This document shows, one piece after another, positions 18,646 through 28,051 of a stretch of 64,000 bases of DNA. Each line of letters opens with the position of its first letter. The first letter of the stretch is position 1. The position numbers and the translations under genes are program-made. The notes below the pieces were generated by a model. It was not told the origin of the DNA and did no database searches. It saw only the letters and a list, made by a program, of their open reading frames with translations. The stretch comes from Verrucomicrobiota bacterium (GTDB taxonomy: Bacteria; Verrucomicrobiota; Verrucomicrobiia; Verrucomicrobiales; Akkermansiaceae), in NCBI GenBank assembly GCA_004293445.1, contig RDYP01000002.1, positions 1 through 64,000 on the forward strand, in the 5' to 3' direction.

Positions 18646-18704
18646 CTTCCCGTCCGGGGTTTTTGCAGCAAATCCCCGCCGGGTCCGTAAGGTCTGCCGC
18701 GCCC

Positions 18705-21608
18705 ATGATCCGATTCCACCATCGACTGGTCCAAGGAGTTCTCGCCCTGCTCCTGTCATCCCGCCTCATCGCGGCCGGCATGCAGCCGGTCGATCTCCGC
18801 TGCGAAGCGTCCACGAACCCGCTCGGCATCGACCAGCCCCGGCCGGGCCTCGGCTGGAAGCTCGCATCCGACGCGCCAGGCGCCACCCAGAGCGCCTATC
18901 AGATCGAGGTCTCCGGCGTGTGGGACAGCGGCAAGGTGACGTCCGACGCGTCGGTCGCCATCCGCTACGGCGGTCCCGCGCTGGAATCGGACAGGACCTA
19001 CAACTGGCGGGTCCGCGTGTGGGACGGCGCGGGCCGGCCGTCCCCGTGGAGCGCGACCGCGCGCTGGACGACGGGCAAGCTCCGGCCCGCCGATTGGTCG
19101 GCCACGTGGATCGGCGCGCCGGAAAGCTCCGTCGCGCCGGACTTGGAAGGCGTCGAAGTCACCCGCGCGCTCTACCGCACCACCGACGGCCGGGTTGAAA
19201 AGGACGTGACCGATCTGATGCGGCGCGCGGTCGGAGAGAAGAGGCTGCCCTTCATCGTCGACTTCAACGCCCTCGGCGGCGATCCCGCGCCGAACGTGGT
19301 CAAGGAGCTGCGCGTCGAGTACCACAAGGAGGGCAAATCCCTCGTATCACGGGCCGAAGACTTCCGCCCTCTGTCGATCCCCCCGCTGCCGCCGGATAAC
19401 GCCGCGCCGTGGTTTCGCGGCGAGTTCGACCTGCCGGCCGCGCCCGCTTCCGCGACCGTCACGGTGCACTCCCACGCCTACTTCGAACTCCACGTCAACG
19501 GCGCCAAGGCCGGCGACGACGTCCTGACCCCGGCGGTCGCCGATGCGAAATCCCGGACCTTCACCGTCACCTACGACGTCGCCCGCCTGCTCAAGCCCGG
19601 CCGGAACTGCCTCGGCCTGTGGATGTCCAAGGGTTGGGCGGAGCGCGTCGCGGTGCGCGCCCAGCTCGACGCCGTGGTCGCGGGAAAGAAGTTCACCTTC
19701 GGCACCGGCCCGGGCTGGAAGACGCTCGCCAGCGGCTACAGCCACATCGGCATGTGGCACTGGGGCGACTTCGGCGGCGAGCGGATCGACGCCGCGCACC
19801 ACCGGCCCGACTGGTGCCGGCCCGGCCTCGACACCTCGTCGTGGGCCGATGCCGTGGAAGCCCCCGCCCCGCCCGGAGCTCCCGCCAATCTCACCGGCCC
19901 GCACAACCGGATAGGCGAGCGCATTCCCGCAAAGAAGGTCACCGCGCTGGCCGACGGCCGCCACGAGATCGACTTCGGCACCAATCTCACTGGCTGGCTC
20001 CACTTGAAGTTCCCGCCGCTCAAGGCAGGACAAACGGTCCGCCTGCATTTCGCCGACCGGGTCTTCCCCGACGGCGTCCACGGCTCGCCGATCGGCGACA
20101 TCACGGTCCACTGCGGCAGCTGTGTTTCCTTCAAGCGCCAGGACGGCGGCCAAAGCCTCTATCAGACCTTCAAGCAGACCAGCGAGTTCGTCGCCGCCGG
20201 CATCCCGGGCGAGGACTTCCAGCACAAGTTCAACTACGCCGGCTTCCGCTACGTCGTCGTCGAAGGCCTCGACACCGCGCCGCGCGTCGCCGACGCTACC
20301 GCCCTTCTGGTCGAGAGCGACCTCGCCGATGCCGGCTCCTTCGAGTGCTCCGACCCGCTGCTCAACCGGATCCACCGCGTCAACCGCTGGACGATGCGCG
20401 CCCTGAATCTCGGCGGCTACTACGTCGACTGCCCGCACCGCGAGCGCATGGGCTACGGCGACGGTCAGGTCGCCCTGCAGGGCATGATGATGAATTTCGA
20501 CGCCGCGGAATTCTACGCCAAGTGGGCCCGCGACTGGCGCCTCGCCCTCGACCGCAAGCACGAGCACCTGCCCTACATCGCTCCGCCCTTCGAGAAGACC
20601 GGCGGCGGCCCGCCCTGGCCCGGAAACATCGTCCTCATCCCGTGGCAGCACTTCCTCCACTACGGCGATCCCGCCATCCTCGAGGAAAACCTCGCCGCCG
20701 CGCGGAGCTACTGCGAGTATCTCGACGGCCGCTCGCCCGGCGACGTCCTGCGCGACTGGGGCGGCGGCTTCACCTTCATCGGCGACTGGGTCCCGCCCGG
20801 CCGCGGCATGGACACCAACAACTGGCCGAGCTCCCGGATGGCCGAATTCTTCTGCAACTGCTACCGCGTCCACCTCTGGCAGATCGTCGGCAGGATGGCC
20901 GGCGCGCTCGGCCGCAAGGACCAAGCGGAACACGCCCGCCAGCGCGCGGACGCCATCGGCCGGGCCACCCACGCCACCTACTTCGATCCGGTGGAGAAGC
21001 GCTACGTCGCCGACGAGCAAATCTACTACGCCTTCCCCCTGAAGGTCGGCGTCACGCCGGAGGCCGAGCGCGCCGCGGTGCTGGCGAATCTCGAACGCTG
21101 CATCGTGGAAAAGAACAAGGGCCACCTCGACACCGGCATGCTGGGCACCCCGCTGCTGATCGAATACCTCCAGGAAATCGGCCGCGACGACCTGATCCTC
21201 GGCATCTATCAGAAAAGGGACCACCCCGGCTGGGGCTACATGATCGAGCAAGGCGCGACCACCCTGTGGGAACAATGGAACGGCCACTGGTCGCAGATCC
21301 ACTCCTGCTTCACCTCCGCCGACAACTGGCTCTACCAAGGCCTCGCCGGCATCCGCCCGGACCCCGCCAAGCCCGGCTTCAAGAACGTCATCATCAAGCC
21401 CGCCGTCGTCGGCGACATCACCTGGGTGAAAGCCCACCACGACGGCCCCTACGGCCGCATCTCCAGCCACTGGCAGCGCGACGGCGACCGGCTCCGCCTC
21501 GACCTCACCATCCCGCCGAACAGCAGCGCCACCGTCGTCCTGCCCGGCAAGGCGCCGCAACAGGTCGCCGCCGGCAGCCACCGCCTCCACGCCACGCTGC
21601 GGGAATGA
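18705..21608 (+). CDS. Secreted GH78 alpha-L-rhamnosidase
   Basis: A 967-residue enzyme with signal peptide (about 1-24, GVLALLLSSRLIAAG). An N-terminal beta domain (LRCEASTNPLGIDQPRPGLG, WRVRVWDGAG) is followed by binding domains and the GH78 catalytic domain with VDCPHRERMGYGDGQ (Glu580) and ATTLWEQWNG (Glu856). The C-terminal beta domain contains HHDGPYGRI and IPPNSSATVVLPG, a common GH78 ending. It acts on alpha-L-rhamnosides outside the cytoplasm. It is first in an operon with the glycosidase-like kinase (25 bp downstream) and its regulator. An in-frame start upstream at 18588 would put the operator inside the gene; ATG 18705 directly precedes the signal peptide. An unidentified insert (about 145-230) distinguishes it from the divergent paralogue. 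Confidence 0.93.
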   Translation: MIRFHHRLVQGVLALLLSSRLIAAGMQPVDLRCEASTNPLGIDQPRPGLGWKLASDAPGATQSAYQIEVSGVWDSGKVTSDASVAIRYGGPALESDRTYNWRVRVWDGAGRPSPWSATARWTTGKLRPADWSATWIGAPESSVAPDLEGVEVTRALYRTTDGRVEKDVTDLMRRAVGEKRLPFIVDFNALGGDPAPNVVKELRVEYHKEGKSLVSRAEDFRPLSIPPLPPDNAAPWFRGEFDLPAAPASATVTVHSHAYFELHVNGAKAGDDVLTPAVADAKSRTFTVTYDVARLLKPGRNCLGLWMSKGWAERVAVRAQLDAVVAGKKFTFGTGPGWKTLASGYSHIGMWHWGDFGGERIDAAHHRPDWCRPGLDTSSWADAVEAPAPPGAPANLTGPHNRIGERIPAKKVTALADGRHEIDFGTNLTGWLHLKFPPLKAGQTVRLHFADRVFPDGVHGSPIGDITVHCGSCVSFKRQDGGQSLYQTFKQTSEFVAAGIPGEDFQHKFNYAGFRYVVVEGLDTAPRVADATALLVESDLADAGSFECSDPLLNRIHRVNRWTMRALNLGGYYVDCPHRERMGYGDGQVALQGMMMNFDAAEFYAKWARDWRLALDRKHEHLPYIAPPFEKTGGGPPWPGNIVLIPWQHFLHYGDPAILEENLAAARSYCEYLDGRSPGDVLRDWGGGFTFIGDWVPPGRGMDTNNWPSSRMAEFFCNCYRVHLWQIVGRMAGALGRKDQAEHARQRADAIGRATHATYFDPVEKRYVADEQIYYAFPLKVGVTPEAERAAVLANLERCIVEKNKGHLDTGMLGTPLLIEYLQEIGRDDLILGIYQKRDHPGWGYMIEQGATTLWEQWNGHWSQIHSCFTSADNWLYQGLAGIRPDPAKPGFKNVIIKPAVVGDITWVKAHHDGPYGRISSHWQRDGDRLRLDLTIPPNSSATVVLPGKAPQQVAAGSHRLHATLRE

Positions 21609-21633
21609 ATTCCGCCCGCGCTCCCTTCTTCCC

Positions 21634-24501
21634 GTGATCCGACTTCCCTCCATGCTTTCCGGCACCGCGGTATGGTTCGTCCTGTGCGCGGGTGCCCTCC
21701 CCGTCCGCGCCGGCGACCCGCCCGGCCCGCGGCTGGCGGACGACGGCCGCTCGCTGGAGCTCCGCCCGCCTGGACTCCCGCCCCTCGATTGCCGCTGGGC
21801 GGCCACCATCGGACGCGATGGCAAGCGATGGACCCTTGCCCCGGACGGCGGCGGACCGGACCGCGCGCCCGAAGTCCGCGAATCCTCCCCGACCGGCCTG
21901 ACTTGGGTGCTCGGCTTCCCGGAACAAGGAGCCGAACTGTGGTTCCGCGTCCGGCTGGAGGAAGGTTCCGTCTGGTGCGCGCGCGCCGGGGTGCGGAACA
22001 GCGGCGACGAAGCCTTCCAGCTCTTCGACACCACCCCGCTCCAAGCCAACCTGCGGCTCGGCGATCCCGGCGGCTGGCTGCTGACCGGCCTCCACCCGCG
22101 GACCCCGGTTCTCGCCGCAGCGCCCGGCCCCGGCGCGGAAGTCCGGATCCACGAGCACGGTTCGCTTTACCGCCCGGACGGCCTCGGCTTCGTCTTCGGC
22201 CCGGTCGGCGATCCGGTCACCCACGCGGAGTTCACTTGGAAGCCCGGCGCGGCGGACCTCGTGACGATGACCGCGGTCACGCCGATGGACGGCGTGCGGG
22301 TCGAACCGGGCGAAACCCGCTGGGGGCAGGAGGTTGCGATCCTGCCCGGCGAGCCCCGCGCCGCGATCGGACGATGGGCCGCGATGGTCGCCCGCTCCCA
22401 CGGCGCGCTCCTCGGCGCCGGCGCCCTGTCCGGCTGGAACAACTGGAACTACCTCGCCAAAAAAGACGTCCGCCGCGAACTGCTGGAAGTCGTCGATGTC
22501 GTCCGCGATTCCTCCGGCCGTCTGCGGCCCGGGGTCGTCCAGATGGACTACAACTACTCCGACTCCGAGCTCAAGAGCGCCCTCTCCTCCGACTGGGTGC
22601 CCGATTACCGCGACCGCGTCGGCCAGCTCGGCGCCCGCTTCGGCACCCATATCGGAGTCGGCGGTCCGGGCTGGCCGGGGCTCGCCGGTCTGCCCGAACT
22701 GACCGCCACCGTCACCCGCGCGGTCGCCGCCGGCCTCACCTACCTGAAGGTCTTCTACCCCGCCTCCCGCGCCGCCAGCGACGGCCGCCGCACCGCCTTC
22801 GAGGTCTATCGCGACGACTGGTCCGCCATCCGCCGCGCCGCGGGCGAGGCCGCATATCTGCTGTTCTGCGACTACGAACCCCACCGCGCCGCCATCGGGC
22901 GGGTCGATGCCAGCCGCGTCGGCCCCGACGCCGACCGCGGCAAGGTCAGCCGGGCCATCCCCTCGTTCCTGCGCTCCCTGCCGCTGCACGACCGCTGGTT
23001 CGCGATCGACGGCGACAGCTACTTCACCGGCACCGACATCGCCAACATCAGCCGCATCGAGGGCAGCTGGCCGCTGGTCCGCACCTGGCTGAGCATGACC
23101 GGCCTCTCCTGCGGTGCCGCCATCACGTCCGACCCCTGGTATTGGGACGATTTGAAGCCCTACTGGCGGAACGTCGAAATCCTCACCCCGCCGGCCCGCG
23201 AACGCACCGAGGTGATGGATCTGGGCACCGACAAGGAATGGCCGCGCCTGCTCGGCCACGTCCGCCGCGACTGGGGGCGCTTCACCGTGGCCCTGCTGTG
23301 GAATCCGGCCGCGACCGAGCGCACGGTCACGCTCGACTTCGCCAAGGCCGGCATGGACCCGGCGCAACGCTACGCCGTGTGGTCCTTCTGGGACGACCGC
23401 TACCTCGGCGTCGCCCAGGGTTCCTGGACCACCCCGCGGCTCGGCCCCGCCGCCTCCCAGCACCTGGTCTTCACCGCCCTCGACCCCGCCCCGGAACGAC
23501 CGGTGCTGATCGGGTCAAACCTCCACATCTACTGCGGTGCCGCCGAGATCCGGCAGCTCGCCAGCGACCGCGATTCGCTGTCCATCGACCTCACCGACGC
23601 CGGCGCGCGGGACGGAGACCTCTACCTCTACAGCCGCCTCCAGCCCATCCTCGCCGCCGCCTCCGGCTGCACCGTCAGCGGCATCACCAGCGCCGGCGAA
23701 AACGTCTGGCGCCTCAGCCTCCACGACCGCCGCCCCGGCGCGCCTCAGCGCATCGAACTCGCCATCCAGCTCCCCGCCAACCGCCAGCCCTGGTTCTGGA
23801 TCCTCATCGCCACCGTGGCCCTCAGCCTGCTCTTCGCCGCCTGGCGCTACGTCGTCGGCCTGCGCCTCGAACGCGCCCTCGCCCTCGACCGCGAACGCGC
23901 CCGCATCGCCCGCGACATCCACGACGACCTCGGCGCCAGTCTCACCCACATCGCCCTCCTCGGCGAACTCGCCCAGAACGACATCGACCGCCCGGAGCGC
24001 GCCCGCGTCCACGTCGACGACATCTTCCGCGCCGCGTGCAAGCTGACCCGCTCGGTCGACGAGATCGTCTGGGCCCTCAATCCCTCCAACGACAGCATCC
24101 CCCGCTTCGCCGCCTACGTCGGGGACTTCACCCAGGAATTCCTCCAGTCCGCCGACATCGGCTGCCGCCTGTCCATCCCCGCCGACCTGCCCGGCCGCCC
24201 GCTGCCGCCGAAGGTCCGCCACGAGCTCTTCCTCGCCATCAAGGAGGCGCTCCACAACATCGTCTCCCACGCCGCGGCTTCCTCCGCCCGCCTGGAAATC
24301 TCGATGCGCGGGGACCACCTGCGCGTCTTGATCGCCGACGACGGCCGCGGATTCGACCCCGCCTCGCCCGCCCCCGGCCGTCCCGGCGGCGGACACGGCC
24401 TTGCCAACCTCCGCCAACGGATGCAGGAAGTCGGAGGATCCTTGGAAATCCTCAGCTCGCCCGGCGGCGGGACCACCGTCGTGCTCGAAGTGAAACCATG
24501 A
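21634..24501 (+). CDS. Histidine kinase with alpha-galactosidase-like ectodomain
   Basis: A 955-residue predicted membrane sensor. A signal peptide (about 1-26) precedes a beta-rich region (30-245) and a segment (about 260-620) resembling GH27/GH36 alpha-galactosidases: GALSGWNNWNYL, VVQMDYNYSD, LTYLKVFYP, GAAITSDPWYWDD and VALLWNP. In active enzymes the nucleophile is the Asp of K-x-D; here the site reads K372-V-F374, so hydrolysis is unlikely, while SD at 499-500 may match the acid region. A second beta domain leads to one membrane helix (719-741). The cytoplasmic part is HisKA_3 (ARIARDIHDDLGAS, His763) plus an ATPase (Asn875, DDGRGFDP, GHGLANLRQRM). It presumably binds a glycan outside and phosphorylates the overlapping regulator. 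The start is GTG 21634; ATG 21652 is an alternative. Confidence 0.88.
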   Translation: MIRLPSMLSGTAVWFVLCAGALPVRAGDPPGPRLADDGRSLELRPPGLPPLDCRWAATIGRDGKRWTLAPDGGGPDRAPEVRESSPTGLTWVLGFPEQGAELWFRVRLEEGSVWCARAGVRNSGDEAFQLFDTTPLQANLRLGDPGGWLLTGLHPRTPVLAAAPGPGAEVRIHEHGSLYRPDGLGFVFGPVGDPVTHAEFTWKPGAADLVTMTAVTPMDGVRVEPGETRWGQEVAILPGEPRAAIGRWAAMVARSHGALLGAGALSGWNNWNYLAKKDVRRELLEVVDVVRDSSGRLRPGVVQMDYNYSDSELKSALSSDWVPDYRDRVGQLGARFGTHIGVGGPGWPGLAGLPELTATVTRAVAAGLTYLKVFYPASRAASDGRRTAFEVYRDDWSAIRRAAGEAAYLLFCDYEPHRAAIGRVDASRVGPDADRGKVSRAIPSFLRSLPLHDRWFAIDGDSYFTGTDIANISRIEGSWPLVRTWLSMTGLSCGAAITSDPWYWDDLKPYWRNVEILTPPARERTEVMDLGTDKEWPRLLGHVRRDWGRFTVALLWNPAATERTVTLDFAKAGMDPAQRYAVWSFWDDRYLGVAQGSWTTPRLGPAASQHLVFTALDPAPERPVLIGSNLHIYCGAAEIRQLASDRDSLSIDLTDAGARDGDLYLYSRLQPILAAASGCTVSGITSAGENVWRLSLHDRRPGAPQRIELAIQLPANRQPWFWILIATVALSLLFAAWRYVVGLRLERALALDRERARIARDIHDDLGASLTHIALLGELAQNDIDRPERARVHVDDIFRAACKLTRSVDEIVWALNPSNDSIPRFAAYVGDFTQEFLQSADIGCRLSIPADLPGRPLPPKVRHELFLAIKEALHNIVSHAAASSARLEISMRGDHLRVLIADDGRGFDPASPAPGRPGGGHGLANLRQRMQEVGGSLEILSSPGGGTTVVLEVKP

Positions 24502-25145
24502 GTCGAAAACCCCCAGCCAACGCCCTTTCCGTCGCCGTCGTCGAGGACGACCCGCGCGTCCGGCGCAGCCTCGTCGAGATCCTCGCCCAGGACCCCGGCT
24601 GCGTTTGCGCGGGCGACTACGCCAGCGGCGAGGACGCGCTCGCCGGCCTGGCGGAACAACCCGCCCGCGTGGTGATCATGGACATCCACCTTCCCGGCAT
24701 CACCGGCGTGGAATGCGTCGCCCGACTCGCCCCGCTCTGTCCGGACACCCAGTTCATCATGCTCACCGTGGCCAAGGACACGGACAACCTGTTCAACGCC
24801 CTCGCCGCCGGAGCCGCCGGCTACCTGCTCAAGCCGGTGCGGGCCAAGGAACTGCTCGCCGCGATCCGGGACGCCCACCAGGGCGGCGCGCCGATGACCA
24901 GCAGCATCGCCCGCCAGGTCGTCGCCGCCTTCCACCGCAAGCCGGCATCACCCTGCGAGGAATCCCTCTCCGACCGCGAACAGGAGGTCCTCCGCCTCCT
25001 CTCCGAAGGCCTCCTCTACAAGCAGGCCGCGGCCGAGATGGGTGTCAGCGTCAACACGCTGTGCGAATACATCCGCCGGATCTACCGCAAGCTCCAGGTC
25101 CACTCGCGGCAGGAAGCCATCGAGCGCTACCGCCGGCGCGGATGA
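24498..25145 (+). CDS. LuxR/NarL-family response regulator
   Basis: A 215-residue regulator. The receiver domain has VVEDDPR (acidic pair), phosphoacceptor Asp62 in VVIMDIHLPG, Thr in MLTVAKD and Lys in YLLKPVR. The LuxR-type HTH starts at LSDREQEVLRLLSEG; its recognition region reads VSVNTLCEYIRRIYRKLQV, where most relatives have TVKxHxxxI. The start ATG overlaps the kinase stop (ATGA), so the two are translationally coupled partners. The most economical target is the palindrome found four times around it, including upstream of its own operon, implying autoregulation; this is inference. Copy c of the palindrome begins 13 bp after its stop. Confidence 0.93.
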   Translation: MSRKPPANALSVAVVEDDPRVRRSLVEILAQDPGCVCAGDYASGEDALAGLAEQPARVVIMDIHLPGITGVECVARLAPLCPDTQFIMLTVAKDTDNLFNALAAGAAGYLLKPVRAKELLAAIRDAHQGGAPMTSSIARQVVAAFHRKPASPCEESLSDREQEVLRLLSEGLLYKQAAAEMGVSVNTLCEYIRRIYRKLQVHSRQEAIERYRRRG

Positions 25146-25157
25146 GGCGCGGCGCGG

Positions 25158-25205
25158 TGTCGCATGCTTATGCGACACGACAGGTCCAACGACTTGGCAT
25201 AGTCT
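25158..25205 (+). promoter_or_regulatory. Palindromic operator (copy c) and -10 box of the long beta-repeat gene
   Basis: TGTCGCATGCTTATGCGACA (25158-25177) is a perfect 8-4-8 inverted repeat. TAGTCT (25200-25205) lies 22 bp downstream and 50 bp before the ATG at 25256. No T-tract follows the palindrome, so it is not a terminator for the preceding regulator gene. Confidence 0.75.
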
Positions 25206-25255
25206 CTCGAGCTCTTAGCACTGGAAATCCATCTCGTTCCAAGCGCCGCAATCTC

Positions 25256-27961
25256 ATGAAACCCTCCATCCGCAATCCCTTCGTCGTCCTCGCCCTGTCC
25301 GCCTGCTTCGTTGCCGCCGCCCGCGCCCAAAGCACCCTCCTTGCCGACAACTTCACGGTGACCGGCACGCCCGGCACCTCGGACGTCAATTTCAACCTCG
25401 CCGGCCGCCAGTCCGGCACCCAGGCCCCCGGCACCTGGACCACCAGCGGCAACGTCCAGGCCGGCAACAACTACGCCGGCTTCGGCCAGCCCACCGGCGA
25501 TTTCCTGCTGGTGGCGGACGGCGGGGCGAACGCCCGCCTCGACGGCCTCGTCCTCAGCTCCGCCCTGGTCGGCCCGAACGAGAAGCTGGTCGTGAGCTTC
25601 AAGGCCGACACCGTCGTCGAGTACGGAGACGCCTCGAACTGGATGAGCTTCATGATCAGCCCCTCTTCGGCCTCCGGCCTTTGGCACCCAGTGGTCGGCT
25701 CCGGCGACTTCGGCATGCTGATCCGCGGCAACGGCCAGGTCCAGGCCTTCAACAACGGCGTGGTCATACCCGGCATGAACAACGTCTCCCTCGCCAGCTC
25801 GGCGATCAACACCATCACCCTCACCTTCAGCGGAGCCGATGGCGCCGGCTCGCCCTTCGCCGGCAATGGCACCCTGGCGGTCATTTCCGACGGCACCAAC
25901 TCCTGGTCCACCACTCTCGATACCGGTTTCACCACCGAAACCATCAGCTTCGGCAGCGCCGCCAACGGCGTGCGCGGCTTCGTCGACGACCTGAGCGTCA
26001 CCACCGAACCCTCCTTCCCGCTCGGCCGCTGGAGCGGCGAAACGAACGGAACCTGGGACGCCTCCACTGTGAACTTCTCCGGCAAGTCGTTCACACAGAT
26101 GAAGATCGACGGCACCACCACCGCCACCTTCGCCGACATCGACGGCAGTGGAAATCCGGTGAGCGTGAACGACCTGACCGTGGCCCCCGGCGGCGCGGAG
26201 ATCGCAGAGGTGGCCTTCACCAACAATTCCGTCGACTACACGCTGAACAGCGCCGACACCAGCGGCATCACGGGAGCCACCAACCTGTCGAAGAGCGGCT
26301 CCGGCCTGCTCACCCTCGCCGGCGAGAACTCCTACTCCGGCACCACGACCATCAGCAACGGCACACTCGCCCTCTCCGGCGGCGACAACCGCCTGCCCGT
26401 CGCCACCGCCCTTACCCTCGCCAGCCCCGGCGTGCTCCGCCTCGATGGCAACAACCAGGAGGTCGCCGGCCTCGCCGGCAACGGCCGGGTGGTGAACGGC
26501 AACGCCACCCCCGCCACCTTCACGGTCAGCAACAGCGCCGCCGCCACCTTCTCCGGCAATCTTGGCGGCCCCGGCACCGACGAAAACAATCTGGCGCTGG
26601 TCAAGAGCGGTGCCGGCACGCTGAACCTCACCGCCGCCAGCAGCCACACGGGCGGCACCAGCATCGCCGACGGCACCCTCTCGCTGAACCTCGAGCCCGC
26701 CGGCTTCGCGAACAACGCGATCGGTCCCGCCACCTCGAGCAACATCGTCACCATCGACAACGGCGGCGTCCTCACCAGCGACGGCTTCCGCAACAACTGG
26801 CTCGGCAACACCGGCGTCGCCTCCGGCGGCGCCAACGCCGTCTCCGTCGTCGTGAATGCCGGCGGCACGCTCAAGGGCGCCACCAACCGCATCACCGGCC
26901 TCGGCAACGTCAACCTCAACGGCGGCACCATCGAGGTGTCCGACGGTCTGACCGGCTTCGGCTGGTTCGCCTCGTTCAACCTCGGCGGCGATCTCACCGT
27001 CGGCGGCAGCGTCCCCTCGTCCATCACCACGTCCCTGGGCGCCGGAGCCTCCGCCAACTTCCAGCTGGCGGACGGCGCCAACAGCACTTCCGGGGGCGGC
27101 ACCCGCACCGTCACCGTCGCCGATGTCACCGGCGACGCCGCTCCCGACCTGCTGGTCGGCGCCCGCCTGTCCAACGGCACGCTGTTCAAGGATGGCACGG
27201 GCACCGTGGAGATCACCGCCGGCGCGTCCGGCACCGGTTCCCCGGTCAGCTGGGAAATCAACGCGGGCGCCTTCGTACTCGCCAACGCCACCCCCTTCGA
27301 GTTCCGCGTGAACAACACCGGCTCGAACCGGGTCTTCGAAGCCTCCGGCGGCAACGGCTCCGCCACCTTCAACGGCATCCTCGACATCGACACCAGCGCC
27401 GTGACCCTCACCACCGGCGCGATCTGGTCGCTCATCGACGTCGCCGGCCTCGGCGTCGGCTTCGGCCCCAACTTCTCCGTCGCCGGTTTCGCCGGGCCGG
27501 ACCTCAACGGCAACTGGACCAAGACCGACACCGTCGGCAACTGGTCCTTCTCCCCGACCACCGGCGAGCTGACGCTCGACGTCGGCAGCGACTACGACAC
27601 CTGGAAGGACGACAACAACGTTACGGGCGGCGAAAACGACGACGACGACAACGACGGCCTGACCAACTTCGAGGAATACGCCTTCGGTCTCGACCCGCAA
27701 AGCGGCGCGTCCTCCGGCCCCATCACCACGGCCCTCGACAAGACCGCCAGGACCTTCAGCTACACCCGCCGCGACTCGACGCTCACCGACCTCGCCTATT
27801 CGGTCTGGTTCTCGACCAATCTGACCGACTGGACCGAGGACACCGACGCCACCGAGAACGCCGTGCTGAACGGCGAAGTCGAAACCGTGGAAGTCACGCT
27901 TTCCAACGCCGCCGGCAACCCGCTCCCGGGCCGCCTCTTCGTCCAGGTCCGCGCCAACTGA
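25256..27961 (+). CDS. Long secreted beta-strand-repeat surface protein
   Basis: A 901-residue protein with signal peptide (about 1-23, ending ARAQ). Residues about 25-250 form a lectin-like beta module (LLADNFTVTG, NYAGFGQPTGDFLLVAD, VVGSGDFGMLIRGNG, RGFVDDLSV). It is closely related to the whole of the next protein. Autotransporter-associated repeats follow (LSKSGSGLLTLAGENSYSG, LVKSGAGTLNLTAASSHTGG). It ends with the tail DDDDNDGLTNFEEYAFGLDP, SYTRRDSTLTDL and LFVQVRAN. There is no C-terminal barrel, so it is not a self-contained autotransporter. It may bind or display glycan-related ligands outside the cell. The reading begins at ATG 25256, in frame with the signal peptide; the frame is open far upstream but overlaps the regulator. 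Function unproven. Confidence 0.88.
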   Translation: MKPSIRNPFVVLALSACFVAAARAQSTLLADNFTVTGTPGTSDVNFNLAGRQSGTQAPGTWTTSGNVQAGNNYAGFGQPTGDFLLVADGGANARLDGLVLSSALVGPNEKLVVSFKADTVVEYGDASNWMSFMISPSSASGLWHPVVGSGDFGMLIRGNGQVQAFNNGVVIPGMNNVSLASSAINTITLTFSGADGAGSPFAGNGTLAVISDGTNSWSTTLDTGFTTETISFGSAANGVRGFVDDLSVTTEPSFPLGRWSGETNGTWDASTVNFSGKSFTQMKIDGTTTATFADIDGSGNPVSVNDLTVAPGGAEIAEVAFTNNSVDYTLNSADTSGITGATNLSKSGSGLLTLAGENSYSGTTTISNGTLALSGGDNRLPVATALTLASPGVLRLDGNNQEVAGLAGNGRVVNGNATPATFTVSNSAAATFSGNLGGPGTDENNLALVKSGAGTLNLTAASSHTGGTSIADGTLSLNLEPAGFANNAIGPATSSNIVTIDNGGVLTSDGFRNNWLGNTGVASGGANAVSVVVNAGGTLKGATNRITGLGNVNLNGGTIEVSDGLTGFGWFASFNLGGDLTVGGSVPSSITTSLGAGASANFQLADGANSTSGGGTRTVTVADVTGDAAPDLLVGARLSNGTLFKDGTGTVEITAGASGTGSPVSWEINAGAFVLANATPFEFRVNNTGSNRVFEASGGNGSATFNGILDIDTSAVTLTTGAIWSLIDVAGLGVGFGPNFSVAGFAGPDLNGNWTKTDTVGNWSFSPTTGELTLDVGSDYDTWKDDNNVTGGENDDDDNDGLTNFEEYAFGLDPQSGASSGPITTALDKTARTFSYTRRDSTLTDLAYSVWFSTNLTDWTEDTDATENAVLNGEVETVEVTLSNAAGNPLPGRLFVQVRAN

Positions 27962-27972
27962 AGCCGTCGTCC

Positions 27973-28019
27973 TGTCGCATGTTCATGCGACAGGACAAAG
28001 CCCGCCCGTTCGCTAGACT
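27973..28019 (+). promoter_or_regulatory. Palindromic operator (copy d) and -10 box of the PEP-CTERM gene
   Basis: TGTCGCATGTTCATGCGACA at 27973-27992, extended to a 10-4-10 inverted repeat by flanking CC/GG. TAGACT (28014-28019) follows after 21 bp, and the ATG at 28052 is 32 bp further on. Because it lies 12 bp after a stop it could be mistaken for a terminator, but no T-run follows and the other copies precede genes. Confidence 0.75.
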
Positions 28020-28051
28020 CCCCGCTTCCCAACCTTCCCCGTTCCTGACCC

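Noticed and set aside
19347-23463. Long open frames of 650-900 residues on the minus strand (19347-22049 and 21505-23463)
   Set aside because: They are antisense to the GH78 and kinase genes, have low-complexity Ala/Gly/Arg/Val composition from high GC, and show no domain.
25127-27700. An 857-residue minus-strand open frame
   Set aside because: It is complementary to the beta-repeat gene, and its Val/Gly/Glu-rich sequence is a composition artefact.
18533-27992. TGTCGCAT palindromes as transcription terminators or CRISPR repeats
   Set aside because: No T-runs follow them, they precede genes, their spacing is irregular (from 93 bp to 6.5 kb), and no spacers or cas genes are present.
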